Source: Alphaproteobacteria bacterium (GTDB taxonomy: Bacteria > Pseudomonadota > Alphaproteobacteria > Reyranellales > Reyranellaceae). Taken from it: 9,013 bases of DNA. The notes beneath the pieces are model-generated. The model ran no database searches. It had not been told where the DNA came from and worked only from the letters and a program-made list of their open reading frames with translations. Below, piece by piece: positions 1 to 7,001 of the stretch. Position numbers and translations under genes: made by a program. Location of the stretch: the NCBI GenBank assembly GCA_013290035.1, contig JABCYT010000097.1:1-9013 (forward strand). Reading direction: 5' to 3'. Within the stretch, counting starts at the first letter, position 1, and the number at the start of each line of letters is the position of its first letter.

Positions 1-1634
1 GCAAGTCCGACGTCCTGGTCTTCTTCGCCTTCGATCTCCTCTTCGCCGACGGCGAGGATCTGCGCGGACTGCCGCTCAGCGAGCGCAAGGCGCGGCTGGT
101 GGACCTGCTGGACGGCCTCAAGGGCATGCACCGGGCGCTGCGCTATGTCGAGCATTTCGAGACCTCGGGCGTGGCCGTCCTGGAATCGGCGTCGCGCATG
201 GGCTTCGAAGGCATCATCTCCAAGGAGCTCGACGCGGCCTACCGATCGGGCCGCGGCGGAAGCTGGCTGAAGATCAAGTCCCGCGCCGGCCATGAGGTGG
301 TGATCGGCGGTTGGACCAGCGAAGCCAAGAAAGTGAGTTCCCTGCTGGTCGGCGTCCATCGCGGCAAGAAGCTGGTCTATGTCGGCAAGGTCGGCACCGG
401 CTTTGGCGAAGCGGAGATTCGCACCCTGCTGCCCAAGCTCAGGGCGGTCGAAAGCAAGACCAGCCCGTTCGCCGCCGGCGCCAGCCCGCCCCGCGAACGC
501 AACAGTCATTGGACGCGGCCCGAGCTGGTGGCCGAGATCGAGTTCGCCGGCTGGACCGGCGGCGGCAATGTACGGCAGGCCGCCTTCAAGGGGCTGCGCG
601 AGGACAAGCCGGCCGACGAGGTCGTGGCGGAGACACCCGTCAAGGTGACGGAGGCGAAGATGGCCAAGCCTGTCCCGAAGACAACGACGCGCAAGACAGC
701 GACCTCCAAGGCGGGCGCCGCCAAGTCGTCCGGGCCGGCTACGGTCATGGGGGTGCCGATCTCGCATCCCGACAAGCCCTTATGGCCGGACGAAAAACCG
801 CCGGTCACCAAGCTCGAGCTCGCCCGATACTACGAGGCGATCGGCGACTGGATGATCGATCACATCAAGGGGCGGCCATGCTCGCTGGTGCGCACGCCCG
901 ACGGCATCGGCGGCCAGACCTTCTTCCAGCGCCACGCCATGCCGGGCAGCTCCGATCTCCTGGAGGAGGTGAAGGTCAGAGGCGACAAGAAGCCCTACCT
1001 GCAGATCGACAGGGTCGAGGGGCTGGCGGCGGCGGCGCAGATCGGCGCCACCGAGCTGCATCCGTGGAACTGCCAGCCCGATGAGCCCGAGCTGCCGGGC
1101 CGGCTGGTGTTCGATCTCGATCCCGCGCCCGACCTCGGCTTCGCCCAGGTGATCAAGGGCGCGCTCGCGGTGGCCGAGCGGCTGGAGGCGCTGGGGCTGA
1201 AAACCTTCTGCAAGACGACGGGCGGCAAGGGCCTGCATGTCGTGGTGCCGCTGACGTCGGATCCCAAGAGCCCAGACTGGGAAACCGCCAAGATGTTCGC
1301 CAAGGAGATTTGCCGGCGGCTGGCCGACGCAAAGCCCGACCTCTACGTCATCAACATGGCGAAGAAGGAGCGCGGCGGCCGCATCTTCCTCGACTATCTG
1401 CGCAATGACCGCACCTCGACCGCGGTGGCGCCTTTGTCGCCGCGCGCGCGGCCGGGCGCCACGGTCTCGATGCCGCTCAACTGGTCGCAGGTGAAGGCCG
1501 GTCTCGATCCCAGGAAGTTCACCGTGCGCACGGCGCCGGCGCTGCTCAAGAAGGGCAAGCCGTGGGCCGACTATGCCAAATCGGCCAAGCCGCTGCGCGC
1601 GGCCATCGAACGCCTGATCAAATCGAAGTCGTGA
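1..1634 (+). CDS. ligD: DNA ligase D, 5'-truncated by window edge (ligase and polymerase domains)
   Basis: ATP-dependent DNA ligase/polymerase of bacterial non-homologous end joining: it fills in and seals double-strand breaks held by Ku. The frame is open to the left edge (first whole codon at 3), so the gene starts upstream. Visible in order: ligase motif III (FFAFDLLF, from about 21), motif IV (EGIISK, 207-224), motif V (WLKIK, 264-278), an OB-fold region (about 285-620), a Lys/Thr/Ala-rich linker (about 633-750), then the LigD primase-polymerase domain. The polymerase carries the metal-binding DLDP pair (Asp codons at 1113 and 1119), TTGGKGLH (1215-1238) and a third Asp in FLDYLRND (1392). 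The adenylated Lys of motif I, and any N-terminal phosphoesterase domain, would lie outside the window. The order ligase-then-polymerase is that of the Pseudomonas/Agrobacterium type. It ends with TGA at 1632-1634, 9 nt before ku, which indicates one operon. Confidence 0.96.
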   Translation, partial: KSDVLVFFAFDLLFADGEDLRGLPLSERKARLVDLLDGLKGMHRALRYVEHFETSGVAVLESASRMGFEGIISKELDAAYRSGRGGSWLKIKSRAGHEVVIGGWTSEAKKVSSLLVGVHRGKKLVYVGKVGTGFGEAEIRTLLPKLRAVESKTSPFAAGASPPRERNSHWTRPELVAEIEFAGWTGGGNVRQAAFKGLREDKPADEVVAETPVKVTEAKMAKPVPKTTTRKTATSKAGAAKSSGPATVMGVPISHPDKPLWPDEKPPVTKLELARYYEAIGDWMIDHIKGRPCSLVRTPDGIGGQTFFQRHAMPGSSDLLEEVKVRGDKKPYLQIDRVEGLAAAAQIGATELHPWNCQPDEPELPGRLVFDLDPAPDLGFAQVIKGALAVAERLEALGLKTFCKTTGGKGLHVVVPLTSDPKSPDWETAKMFAKEICRRLADAKPDLYVINMAKKERGGRIFLDYLRNDRTSTAVAPLSPRARPGATVSMPLNWSQVKAGLDPRKFTVRTAPALLKKGKPWADYAKSAKPLRAAIERLIKSKS

Positions 1635-1637
1635 GGA
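1633..1637 (+). promoter_or_regulatory. Ribosome binding site of ku
   Basis: GAGGA lies 6 nt before the ATG at 1644 and overlaps the ligD stop codon (TGA 1632-1634). This arrangement suits translational coupling of Ku to LigD and favours the ATG at 1644 over the internal ATG at 1698. Confidence 0.7.
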
Positions 1638-1643
1638 TCCGTC

Positions 1644-2564
1644 ATGGCCAAAGCCAAGAGCAAGAGCACGCAGCACAAGGCCCCTCAGAACAGGGCGATG
1701 CGGCCGACCTGGGAGGGCCATCTCCGGCTCTCGCTGGTGACCTGCCCGGTGTCGCTCTACACCGCCACCGAGCGCACCGCCGACGTGCATTTCAACATGA
1801 TCAATCCCAAGACCAACAATCGCATCCGCATGCAGGCCGTCGACGCCGGCACCGGCGATCCGGTCGAACGCTCCGATCTCGTCAGGGGCTTCGAAGTCTC
1901 CAAGAACAAGTACGTGCTGTTCGACAAGGACGAGCTCGACGCAGTGAAGCTCGAATCGACGCGCATCATCGACATCGAGGAATTCGTCGATGCCGCCTCG
2001 ATCGACCGCATCTACTGGGACGAGCCCTACTATCTGGCGCCGTCGGGCAAGACCGGCATCGAGGCGTTCAGCGTCATCCGCGCCGCCATGGAGAAGCAGA
2101 GCAAGGTGGCGCTGGGCCGGCTGGTGCTGCACCAGCGCGAGCATGTCTGCGCGCTCGAGCCGCGCGACAGCGGCATCCTGCTCACCACCTTGCGCACCCA
2201 TGACGAGATTCGCTCGACCGCCGAGGTGTTCGACCGCAACCTGCCCAAGCCCGATCTCAAGATGCTGCAGATCGCCGAGAAGATCATCGAGCAGCAGGAG
2301 GCCAAGTTCGATCCGACGGAATTCAAGGACCGCTACGAGGACGCGCTGCGCGACCTGATCGCGCGCAAGAGCAAGGGCGAGAAGCTGGTCACCAGCGAGG
2401 TGCCCGAGGAAGACGACAAGGTGGTCGACCTGATGGAGGCCCTGAAGAGAAGCCTCAAGGGCAGCGGCGGTCCGTCGCGCGAGAGGGCCGACCGCTTCCT
2501 GGAGGCGCAGGCCCGCAAGGCCAAGCCGAAGAAGAAGACGACCTCCCGCAAGCGCGCGGCTTAA
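1644..2564 (+). CDS. ku: Non-homologous end-joining protein Ku
   Basis: DNA-end-binding protein of bacterial NHEJ. It forms a homodimeric ring on broken ends and recruits LigD. The 306 residues are within the usual bacterial Ku range. Visible family features: the N-terminal WEGHLRLSLVTCPVSLY segment (residues 23-39), FDKDEL (93-98), YYLAP (129-133), the beta-barrel core RLVLHQREHVCALEP (159-173) and the FKDRYEDALRDLI helix (about 227-239). The core is flanked by two basic tails: a short Lys-rich extension at residues 1-18 and a Lys/Arg-rich C-terminus (about 267-306). In other bacteria the C-terminal tail contributes to DNA binding; the same role here is inference. A good ribosome site supports the chosen start. 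It is co-transcribed with ligD and probably terminated by the hairpin at 2569-2597. Confidence 0.96.
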   Translation: MAKAKSKSTQHKAPQNRAMRPTWEGHLRLSLVTCPVSLYTATERTADVHFNMINPKTNNRIRMQAVDAGTGDPVERSDLVRGFEVSKNKYVLFDKDELDAVKLESTRIIDIEEFVDAASIDRIYWDEPYYLAPSGKTGIEAFSVIRAAMEKQSKVALGRLVLHQREHVCALEPRDSGILLTTLRTHDEIRSTAEVFDRNLPKPDLKMLQIAEKIIEQQEAKFDPTEFKDRYEDALRDLIARKSKGEKLVTSEVPEEDDKVVDLMEALKRSLKGSGGPSRERADRFLEAQARKAKPKKKTTSRKRAA

Positions 2565-2568
2565 GCCC

Positions 2569-2597
2569 TTCCTCCCCTCGTATAACGAGTGGAGGAA
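2569..2597 (+). terminator. Strong hairpin after ku, possible terminator
   Basis: A near-perfect inverted repeat: arms 2569-2581 and 2585-2597 give 13 base pairs with one mismatch (C2576 opposite T2590) around a 3-nt loop (ATA). It starts 5 nt after the ku stop. There is no T-run after it on the plus strand, so it is not a textbook intrinsic terminator. It may terminate or stabilise the ligD-ku mRNA, or be a dispersed palindrome. Confidence 0.5.
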
Positions 2598-2605
2598 CTG
2601 ATACA

Positions 2606-2626
2606 CCGGCCTGCTAGATTGGCCGG
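2606..2626 (+). promoter_or_regulatory. Inverted repeat abutting the phosphatase start codon
   Basis: CCGGCC (2606-2611) and GGCCGG (2621-2626) form a perfect 6-bp inverted repeat with a 9-nt AT-rich centre, ending directly before the ATG at 2627. The centre contains TAGATT (2615-2620), which resembles a -10 box; if used, the transcript would start almost at the ATG. It could be an operator or an RNA hairpin limiting initiation. Function is inferred only. Confidence 0.3.
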
Positions 2627-3235
2627 ATGACCAAGATCCTGCTGACCCGCCACGGCCACGTCGACGGCATCTTCCCCGAACGCTTTCGCGGCCGCGCCGA
2701 GCTGGCCTTGACCAAGAAGGGCGTGGCCGAGGCCGAGGCGCTGGCGGCGCGCATCGCGCGGGCCTGGAAACCGGCCGTCGTCTACACCAGCGCCCTGCAG
2801 CGCTGCGTCGTGACCGGGACCATCATCGCCAACCTCTGCGGCGCCAAGGCCATCCCGCTCGAAGGGCTGATGGATATCGACTACGGCGCCTGGCAGATGC
2901 GCACCCACGAGGAGATCAAGGCGGAGGCTCCCAAGGCCTATCGGCTGTGGCGGACGTCGCCGCAGCGTGTGCGCTTCCCCGACGGCGAATCGCTGCAGGA
3001 CCTGGTGGCGCGCACGGCCGACGTGATGCGCCTGGTGCTGGAGCGCCATCCGACCGATACCGTGGTCATGGTCGCCCACGACAGCGTCAACCGGGCGATC
3101 CTTATGCAGTTCCTCGACCAGCCGCTGTCGGCCTATTGGCGCCTGATCCAGGATCCCTGCACCCTGAACGAGATCGACGTCGACGGCGACGAGATACGCG
3201 TGCAGCGCATCAACGACACCAGCCACCTGGGCTGA
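2627..3235 (+). CDS. Histidine phosphatase family protein (phosphoglycerate mutase-like)
   Basis: Member of the branch-1 histidine phosphatase superfamily (202 residues, cytoplasmic, no signal peptide). Catalytic elements are in the expected order: RHG at 8-10 with phospho-acceptor His9, FRGR (20-23) followed by LTKKG, SALQR with Arg59, PDGES (118-122) and AHDSVNR with the second catalytic His151. The LxE motif that usually supplies the acid residue reads LMD (Asp83), a conservative change. Family members include phosphoglycerate mutases, alpha-ribazole phosphatase (CobC) and broad phosphatases; the sequence alone does not tell the substrate, and no cobalamin genes are nearby to support CobC. 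The RHG position fixes the start at 2627, although no Shine-Dalgarno sequence is visible. It follows ku in the same direction after 62 nt but is separated from it by a hairpin, so operon membership is doubtful. Confidence 0.9.
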   Translation: MTKILLTRHGHVDGIFPERFRGRAELALTKKGVAEAEALAARIARAWKPAVVYTSALQRCVVTGTIIANLCGAKAIPLEGLMDIDYGAWQMRTHEEIKAEAPKAYRLWRTSPQRVRFPDGESLQDLVARTADVMRLVLERHPTDTVVMVAHDSVNRAILMQFLDQPLSAYWRLIQDPCTLNEIDVDGDEIRVQRINDTSHLG

Positions 3236-3241
3236 GGGCGC

Positions 3242-3256
3242 CGCGCTTCGTGCGCG
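3242..3256 (+). terminator. Short GC hairpin after the phosphatase gene
   Basis: CGCGC (3242-3246) and GCGCG (3252-3256) pair around TTCGT, beginning 7 nt after the phosphatase stop. No T-run follows. It is a weak candidate terminator, and such GC hairpins occur by chance in DNA of this composition. The rest of the 87-nt gap before the AraC gene shows only the ribosome site at 3309. Confidence 0.25.
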
Positions 3257-3308
3257 ATACGTGGAGATACATCAGCGCGTTCGTCATGATTGCTCCCTGG
3301 CTCAAAAC

Positions 3309-3314
3309 AAAGGG
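3309..3314 (+). promoter_or_regulatory. Ribosome binding site deciding the araC-type gene start
   Basis: AAAGGG lies 8 nt before the ATG at 3323. The same frame also has a TTG at 3290 that would add 11 residues, but no comparable site precedes it, so the ATG is preferred. Confidence 0.6.
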
Positions 3315-3322
3315 TGCAATCC

Positions 3323-4282
3323 ATGTTGGCGAATTCTCCTGCGACGACGGCGTCATCGTATGGTCCGATCGGGCGCGCCCTTACGTACGAAAGCCAGAGA
3401 CCCGACGGTCAGCGGGCCCTCAAGCCTGCGGTGGAGGTCTATCCGCCCGATGCCGTGCAGCGCCGCGCCGCCCAGTGGGATGGCCTTGCGGCGGAGGTGG
3501 TTCAGGCGACGCGGCGTGAAAAGTTGGAATTCCGCTTTCGCGCGCCGCTCCATCTTCTCACCGTCTGTGACCAAGGCATCCGCAGCGACGGCGATACGTT
3601 CGTCGAAGGCCTGCCACGATCGAGGCTGCGCGACGCGCGGCGCAAGCTCACCTTCGTGCCGGCCGGCCACGCCTATCACGAGTGGCAGCAACCGCGCGTG
3701 CTGACGCGCATCGTCTATTTCTACTTCGACCCCAACCGCATGCCGGCGTCGCCGCAGGCAATACCCACGCCCCTGGCGCCGCGCCTGTTTTTCGACGATG
3801 CCGCGCTGATGGACACGGCGCTCAAGCTGATGCGGCTGATCGAGCACGCGGGCGCCTATTGCGGCGCCTACTTCGGCGCCCTCGGCAGCGTGCTTGCCCA
3901 CGAGCTCGTGCGCCAGAACGCCGGGGCGGCGCGGATCGAAGCGCGCGTGCGCGGCGGGCTTGCCGCCTGGCAACAACGCACCGTCGTCGACTACATCGAG
4001 GAACATCTGGCCGAGCAGATCTCGCTGGCGAACCTGGCGCAGCTGGTTCGCCTCAGCCCGCACTATTTCTGCCGAGCCTTCAAGCAATCGTTTGGCATGC
4101 CGCCGCATCGCTATCACAACAACCGTCGCATCGAGCGTGCCAAGGCTTTGCTGGTGCGGCCGGTATCGTCGGTGACCAATGTCGGATTCACCGTCGGTTT
4201 CGGCGAGACCAGCTCGTTCAGCGCCGCCTTCCGCAAGACCACCGGCTGCACGCCGACGGCCTATCGGCGCGCCGCCGCCTAG
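3323..4282 (+). CDS. AraC-family transcriptional regulator
   Basis: DNA-binding regulator of 319 residues. The C-terminal 100 residues (about 220-319) are a typical AraC/XylS double helix-turn-helix: ISLANLAQLVRLSPHYFCRAF forms the first, and the second carries the family signature from RRIERAKALL to VGFGETSSFSAAFRKTTGCTP. The N-terminal part (about 55-170) is a presumed effector-binding or dimerisation domain; it includes RKLTFVPAGHAYHEW, reminiscent of a cupin-like sensor, but its ligand cannot be read from the sequence. It faces the oxdC-mntH operon tail to tail, and its TAG stop (4280-4282) overlaps the mntH stop. Local regulators often control adjacent operons, so oxdC-mntH is a plausible target (inference). 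Start chosen on the ribosome site at 3309-3314. Confidence 0.93.
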   Translation: MLANSPATTASSYGPIGRALTYESQRPDGQRALKPAVEVYPPDAVQRRAAQWDGLAAEVVQATRREKLEFRFRAPLHLLTVCDQGIRSDGDTFVEGLPRSRLRDARRKLTFVPAGHAYHEWQQPRVLTRIVYFYFDPNRMPASPQAIPTPLAPRLFFDDAALMDTALKLMRLIEHAGAYCGAYFGALGSVLAHELVRQNAGAARIEARVRGGLAAWQQRTVVDYIEEHLAEQISLANLAQLVRLSPHYFCRAFKQSFGMPPHRYHNNRRIERAKALLVRPVSSVTNVGFTVGFGETSSFSAAFRKTTGCTPTAYRRAAA

Positions 4283-5610
4283 GCCAGCATCTCGAAGATC
4301 AGCACGGCGTTCAGGGCCAGGATCAGGAGCGCCAGAGACCAGCTGCCGATCTTGGCGTTCCGGCCCAGGACGAATTCGCCCATCACCTTGCGCGTGCTGA
4401 CGAAGTGCAGCAGCGGGATCATGGCGAAGGGCAGCTGCAGGCTGAGCACGACCTGGCTCAGGATGAGGAGACGCGACGTGTCGCCTTCGCCCGCCACCAT
4501 GAAATAGGCGAGCGCCGGTCCGAGGGCGGCCAGACGGATGAGCAATCGGCGCAGCACGGGCGACAGCCGGACCTGCAGGAAGCCTTCCATCACCATCTGG
4601 CCGGCCAAGGTGCCGGTGATGGTCGAGCTCTGGCCGGCGGCGAGCAGCCCGACGGCGAACAGCAGGGCGGCGATCTGGCTGCCGAGCACCGGATCGAGCA
4701 GGGCATAGGCCTCGCCCAGGTCGGCGATCTCGGTGAAGCCGCGGGCATGGAAGGCGGCGCCGGCGGCGATCAGGATCGCGGCATTGATGAACAGCGCGAA
4801 GCCCAGCGAGCTGTTGGAATCGCGGACATTCGCCTTGATGGCGCTCTGTTTTTCGCGACGGCCGAGCGCCCGGCCGGTCGGCGCGAGCAGGCCGCTGTGC
4901 AGGTAGAGGTTATGCGGCATCACGGTCGCTCCGACGATGCCGAGGCCGAGCAGCAGCATGGCCGGGTCGGTGACCAGTTGCGGGGTCGGCAGAAGTCCCG
5001 CCGCAACCTCCGACCAGACCGGCTGGGCAAGCCACAGCAGGGAAACGAAGCTGGCGGCGACGACCAGCAGCAGGCCGCAGACCAGGCCGCGCAGCCAGCG
5101 CCAGTCGTCGCGCCCGATCACCAGGAAGACCAGCGTGCCGGCGCTCATCAGCAGGACGCCGGGAATGAGCCCCCAGCCGAACAGAAGCTTGAGGGCGATC
5201 GCGCCGCCCACCAGCTCGGCCAGGTCCGTCATCACCATGGCGATCTCGGCCGACAGCCAGAGCATCAGGACAACCGGCCGCGAATAGGCCTCGCGCGAAT
5301 ATTCGGCCAGGCTCTTTCCGGTGGCGATCGCCAGGCGCACGCACAGCGCCTGCACGGCCATGGCGATCAGGTTGGCGATGAACACCATCGACAGGAGCGC
5401 ATAGCCGTAACGCGATCCGCCGCCGAGGTCGGTCGCCCAGTTGCCGGGATCGATATAGCCGATGGCGATCAGCAGCCCGGGGCCCGCCGTGCCGACCAGC
5501 CGCCGCCAGCCGGGAAACCACGGCCGGCGGAAGCGAAGCCCGATCGGTGCCGCCGTCAAGGCGTCGGCGATGGCGAAACTGCCGCGGCTTGTCTGCTCCA
5601 AGGTGGTCAT
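4279..5610 (-). CDS. mntH: Nramp-family divalent metal (manganese) transporter
   Basis: Inner-membrane, proton-coupled importer of Mn(II) and related divalent metals; 443 residues with about 11 hydrophobic segments, as expected for bacterial Nramp. Metal-site residues are present: DPGN in TM1 (Asp54, Asn57) and the ATVMPHN segment of TM6 (Ala228, Met231, His233). The Met is the family's mark of selectivity for transition metals over Mg and Ca. Acidic residues in TM3 (Asp129, Glu132) and the conserved transport motif around GQSSTITGTLAGQ (326-338) are also intact. It is the second gene of an operon with the Mn-dependent oxalate decarboxylase, 33 nt downstream, which favours manganese as the physiological substrate. 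The gene ends convergently on the AraC-family gene with a 4-bp overlap. Start supported by AGGAG 10 nt upstream. Confidence 0.95.
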   Translation of the reverse strand: MTTLEQTSRGSFAIADALTAAPIGLRFRRPWFPGWRRLVGTAGPGLLIAIGYIDPGNWATDLGGGSRYGYALLSMVFIANLIAMAVQALCVRLAIATGKSLAEYSREAYSRPVVLMLWLSAEIAMVMTDLAELVGGAIALKLLFGWGLIPGVLLMSAGTLVFLVIGRDDWRWLRGLVCGLLLVVAASFVSLLWLAQPVWSEVAAGLLPTPQLVTDPAMLLLGLGIVGATVMPHNLYLHSGLLAPTGRALGRREKQSAIKANVRDSNSSLGFALFINAAILIAAGAAFHARGFTEIADLGEAYALLDPVLGSQIAALLFAVGLLAAGQSSTITGTLAGQMVMEGFLQVRLSPVLRRLLIRLAALGPALAYFMVAGEGDTSRLLILSQVVLSLQLPFAMIPLLHFVSTRKVMGEFVLGRNAKIGSWSLALLILALNAVLIFEMLA

Positions 5611-5620
5611 GGCGATTGGT

Positions 5621-5625
5621 CTCCT
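5621..5625 (-). promoter_or_regulatory. Ribosome binding site of mntH
   Basis: AGGAG on the minus strand lies 10 nt before the mntH ATG (5608-5610), within the 33-nt gap after the oxalate decarboxylase stop (TAA, 5644-5646). No terminator fits in the gap, so both genes are probably on one mRNA. Confidence 0.6.
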
Positions 5626-5643
5626 GCAACGCGATACGCTGGC

Positions 5644-6897
5644 TTACTCGGGCATGATTTCCGGCTTGTTGTTGGGGAACTTCGCGATGACGGCCGGATC
5701 GACGTTCAGGGTTTGGGCAACCATCTCGGGCGGCGTGTGGGTCAGCCAGTCGGACAACGAGACGTCGGCGAAGTACGAACTGCGGAACACTTCAAGGAAC
5801 ATCAGATCGGTGTCGCCGGTGTTCAGGATGTAGTGGCCATGGCTGCGTTTGACGTAGCCGATGTCACCCGGGTTGAAGTCCATGGTGACGGCGCCCGGCC
5901 CGGTGTTGAACACACCCATGCGGCCCTTGCCTTTGATCCAGTACTGCCATTCGTCGGCATTGGGATGCCAATGCAGTTCGCGCATGCCGCCGGGATGCAC
6001 GATGACCTGGGCCGCCGCGATGGTTTTCGAGACGTTGAAGTTGTTGCTGTCGGCGATGCGCACCTCGCCGCCCTTGGTCTGGCGGACCGGCTTCATCGAG
6101 CCCAGAGAAAAGGTGAAGGGATAAGGCGGCGCGCCGGCGGCGCCCGTCGCGGCGGCACGGGCGGCCTCCAGACTGCCCGGCAGCTGGCCCTGGAAGATCC
6201 AGAGATTGTGCAAGGGGATCTTCGAGAAAGCGTCGGCCGGCACGCCGAAGTTGAGGGCCAGAATCTCGGGCGGGGTATGGGCGACCCAGTCGGTCAGCAG
6301 GAGCGTATTGAATTCGCTCGCCTTGCCGTCGTCGAAGCAGAGGATGAACTCGCAGCCGCTCGGTCCCAGGCCCTGCAGCGAATGCGGCAGGCCGGACGGG
6401 AAATACCAAATGTCGCCTTCCTTGACGTCGGAGACGTAGGCGCGGCCCTGCTCGTCGAGCACGGTGACGCGGCAGTTGCCGTAGGACATGTAGCCCCACT
6501 CGGCGGCGAGGTGCCAATGCATCTCGCGGATGCCGCCGGCGGTCAGGCGCATGTCGACGCCCGAGATCTCCTCGGAGATCGCGAAGTCGGCCTGGGTCAC
6601 CTGACGCGCCCAGCCGCCGTTCTGGATGCGCCGCGGGGCGTTGTTGAAGGATGACCACGGCATCTGCATGCCGCCGACGTCGGTGGCGGGCGGCGACGTC
6701 GCCGAGGGGAACTGGCTGGCAAGCGCCGGATTCTGCGGACCGGGATCGACGATGCTTTGCGGGTTGGTGGCGTTGATCGCGCCTTGCGGCGGCAGGTCCG
6801 GATTGCCGAAGCTCTGGGCCTGCGCTTTCGCCGCGGCGGCGGCGACGGTGCCTGCGGCCGTCGCCCCCAAAAGGCCGCGCCGTGATAGGGGATTCAT
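5644..6897 (-). CDS. oxdC: Oxalate decarboxylase, bicupin Mn enzyme with Tat signal
   Basis: Converts oxalate to formate and CO2, consuming a proton; Mn-dependent. The 417 residues contain two cupin domains (about 90-205 and 265-385) after a twin-arginine leader (SRRGLLG, residues 5-11). Both metal sites are complete: His127, His129, Glu133, His172 in cupin 1 and His309, His311, Glu316, His355 in cupin 2, with the active-site arginines Arg124 and Arg306. The lid over site 1 reads SEFNT (194-198), against SENST in Bacillus subtilis OxdC, and keeps the Glu needed for decarboxylation rather than oxidation. TDWVAHTPPE after the lid also matches the family. A GTG at 6909 would add four residues, but GGTGGAG sits 6 nt before the ATG at 6897, so the ATG is chosen. 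First gene of an operon with mntH and divergent from mnmG. A related exported Mn cupin not acting on oxalate cannot be excluded. Confidence 0.93.
   Translation of the reverse strand: MNPLSRRGLLGATAAGTVAAAAAKAQAQSFGNPDLPPQGAINATNPQSIVDPGPQNPALASQFPSATSPPATDVGGMQMPWSSFNNAPRRIQNGGWARQVTQADFAISEEISGVDMRLTAGGIREMHWHLAAEWGYMSYGNCRVTVLDEQGRAYVSDVKEGDIWYFPSGLPHSLQGLGPSGCEFILCFDDGKASEFNTLLLTDWVAHTPPEILALNFGVPADAFSKIPLHNLWIFQGQLPGSLEAARAAATGAAGAPPYPFTFSLGSMKPVRQTKGGEVRIADSNNFNVSKTIAAAQVIVHPGGMRELHWHPNADEWQYWIKGKGRMGVFNTGPGAVTMDFNPGDIGYVKRSHGHYILNTGDTDLMFLEVFRSSYFADVSLSDWLTHTPPEMVAQTLNVDPAVIAKFPNNKPEIMPE
6817..6897 (-). other. Predicted Tat signal peptide of the oxalate decarboxylase
   Basis: Residues 1-27 show a twin-arginine motif (SRRGLLG), an Ala/Gly-rich hydrophobic stretch and a Lys before an AQA cleavage site (after Ala27). 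Tat exports folded proteins, so the enzyme would take up Mn in the cytoplasm before reaching the periplasm. Confidence 0.8.
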
Positions 6898-6903
6898 CGG
6901 AGT

Positions 6904-6910
6904 CTCCACC
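6904..6910 (-). promoter_or_regulatory. Ribosome binding site deciding the oxdC start
   Basis: GGTGGAG on the minus strand, 6 nt before the ATG at 6895-6897. The alternative GTG start (6907-6909) lies inside this site, which argues against it. Confidence 0.7.
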
Positions 6911-6922
6911 AGCTGTGACCGG

Positions 6923-6940
6923 CGGATGTTGGTTCATCCG
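6923..6940 (-). promoter_or_regulatory. Small inverted repeat in the oxdC leader
   Basis: CGGATG (6923-6928) and CATCCG (6935-6940) form a perfect 6-bp inverted repeat with a 6-nt centre, just upstream of the oxdC ribosome site. It could be a leader hairpin or an operator. It is short enough to be chance. Confidence 0.3.
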
Positions 6941-6961
6941 ATCCTCGCCTGACTTTATCGA

Positions 6962-6988
6962 TATTGCCGTGATCGGCCGTTATTGCCG
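6962..6988. promoter_or_regulatory. Paired 8-bp direct repeats in the oxdC/mnmG intergenic region
   Basis: TATTGCCG occurs at 6962-6969 and again at 6981-6988, 19 bp apart start to start, about two helical turns on one face of the DNA. A weak -10-like GATAAA for oxdC lies just downstream on the minus strand (6954-6959). Spaced direct repeats beside a promoter are typical of AraC-family half-sites. That the neighbouring AraC-like protein binds here is inference. Confidence 0.35.
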
Positions 6989-7001
6989 CAAAGGATCAGC
7001 C

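Noticed and set aside
2591..2596. GGAGGA as a ribosome site for the phosphatase gene.
   Set aside because: It is 30 nt from the ATG at 2627, too far, and is the arm of a hairpin.
780..2606. A 608-codon open frame on the minus strand, opposite ligD and ku.
   Set aside because: Leu/Arg/Gly-rich without recognisable domains; LigD and Ku on the other strand are unmistakable.
2627..3235. Assigning the histidine phosphatase as CobC or a phosphoglycerate mutase.
   Set aside because: The motifs fix only the superfamily; there are no cobalamin or glycolytic neighbours to choose a substrate.
3290..3322. TTG start adding 11 residues to the AraC-family regulator.
   Set aside because: No ribosome site before it, whereas AAAGGG is well placed for the ATG at 3323.
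3682..6654. A 990-codon open frame on the plus strand, opposite mntH and oxdC.
   Set aside because: Its product is low-complexity Gly/Ala/Arg/Gln-rich with no family motifs, while the minus strand encodes two proteins with complete catalytic and transport motifs. It is a by-product of GC-rich codon use.
6898..6909. GTG start adding four residues to the oxalate decarboxylase.
   Set aside because: It lies within the GGTGGAG ribosome site serving the ATG at 6897, and the Tat leader is complete from that ATG.
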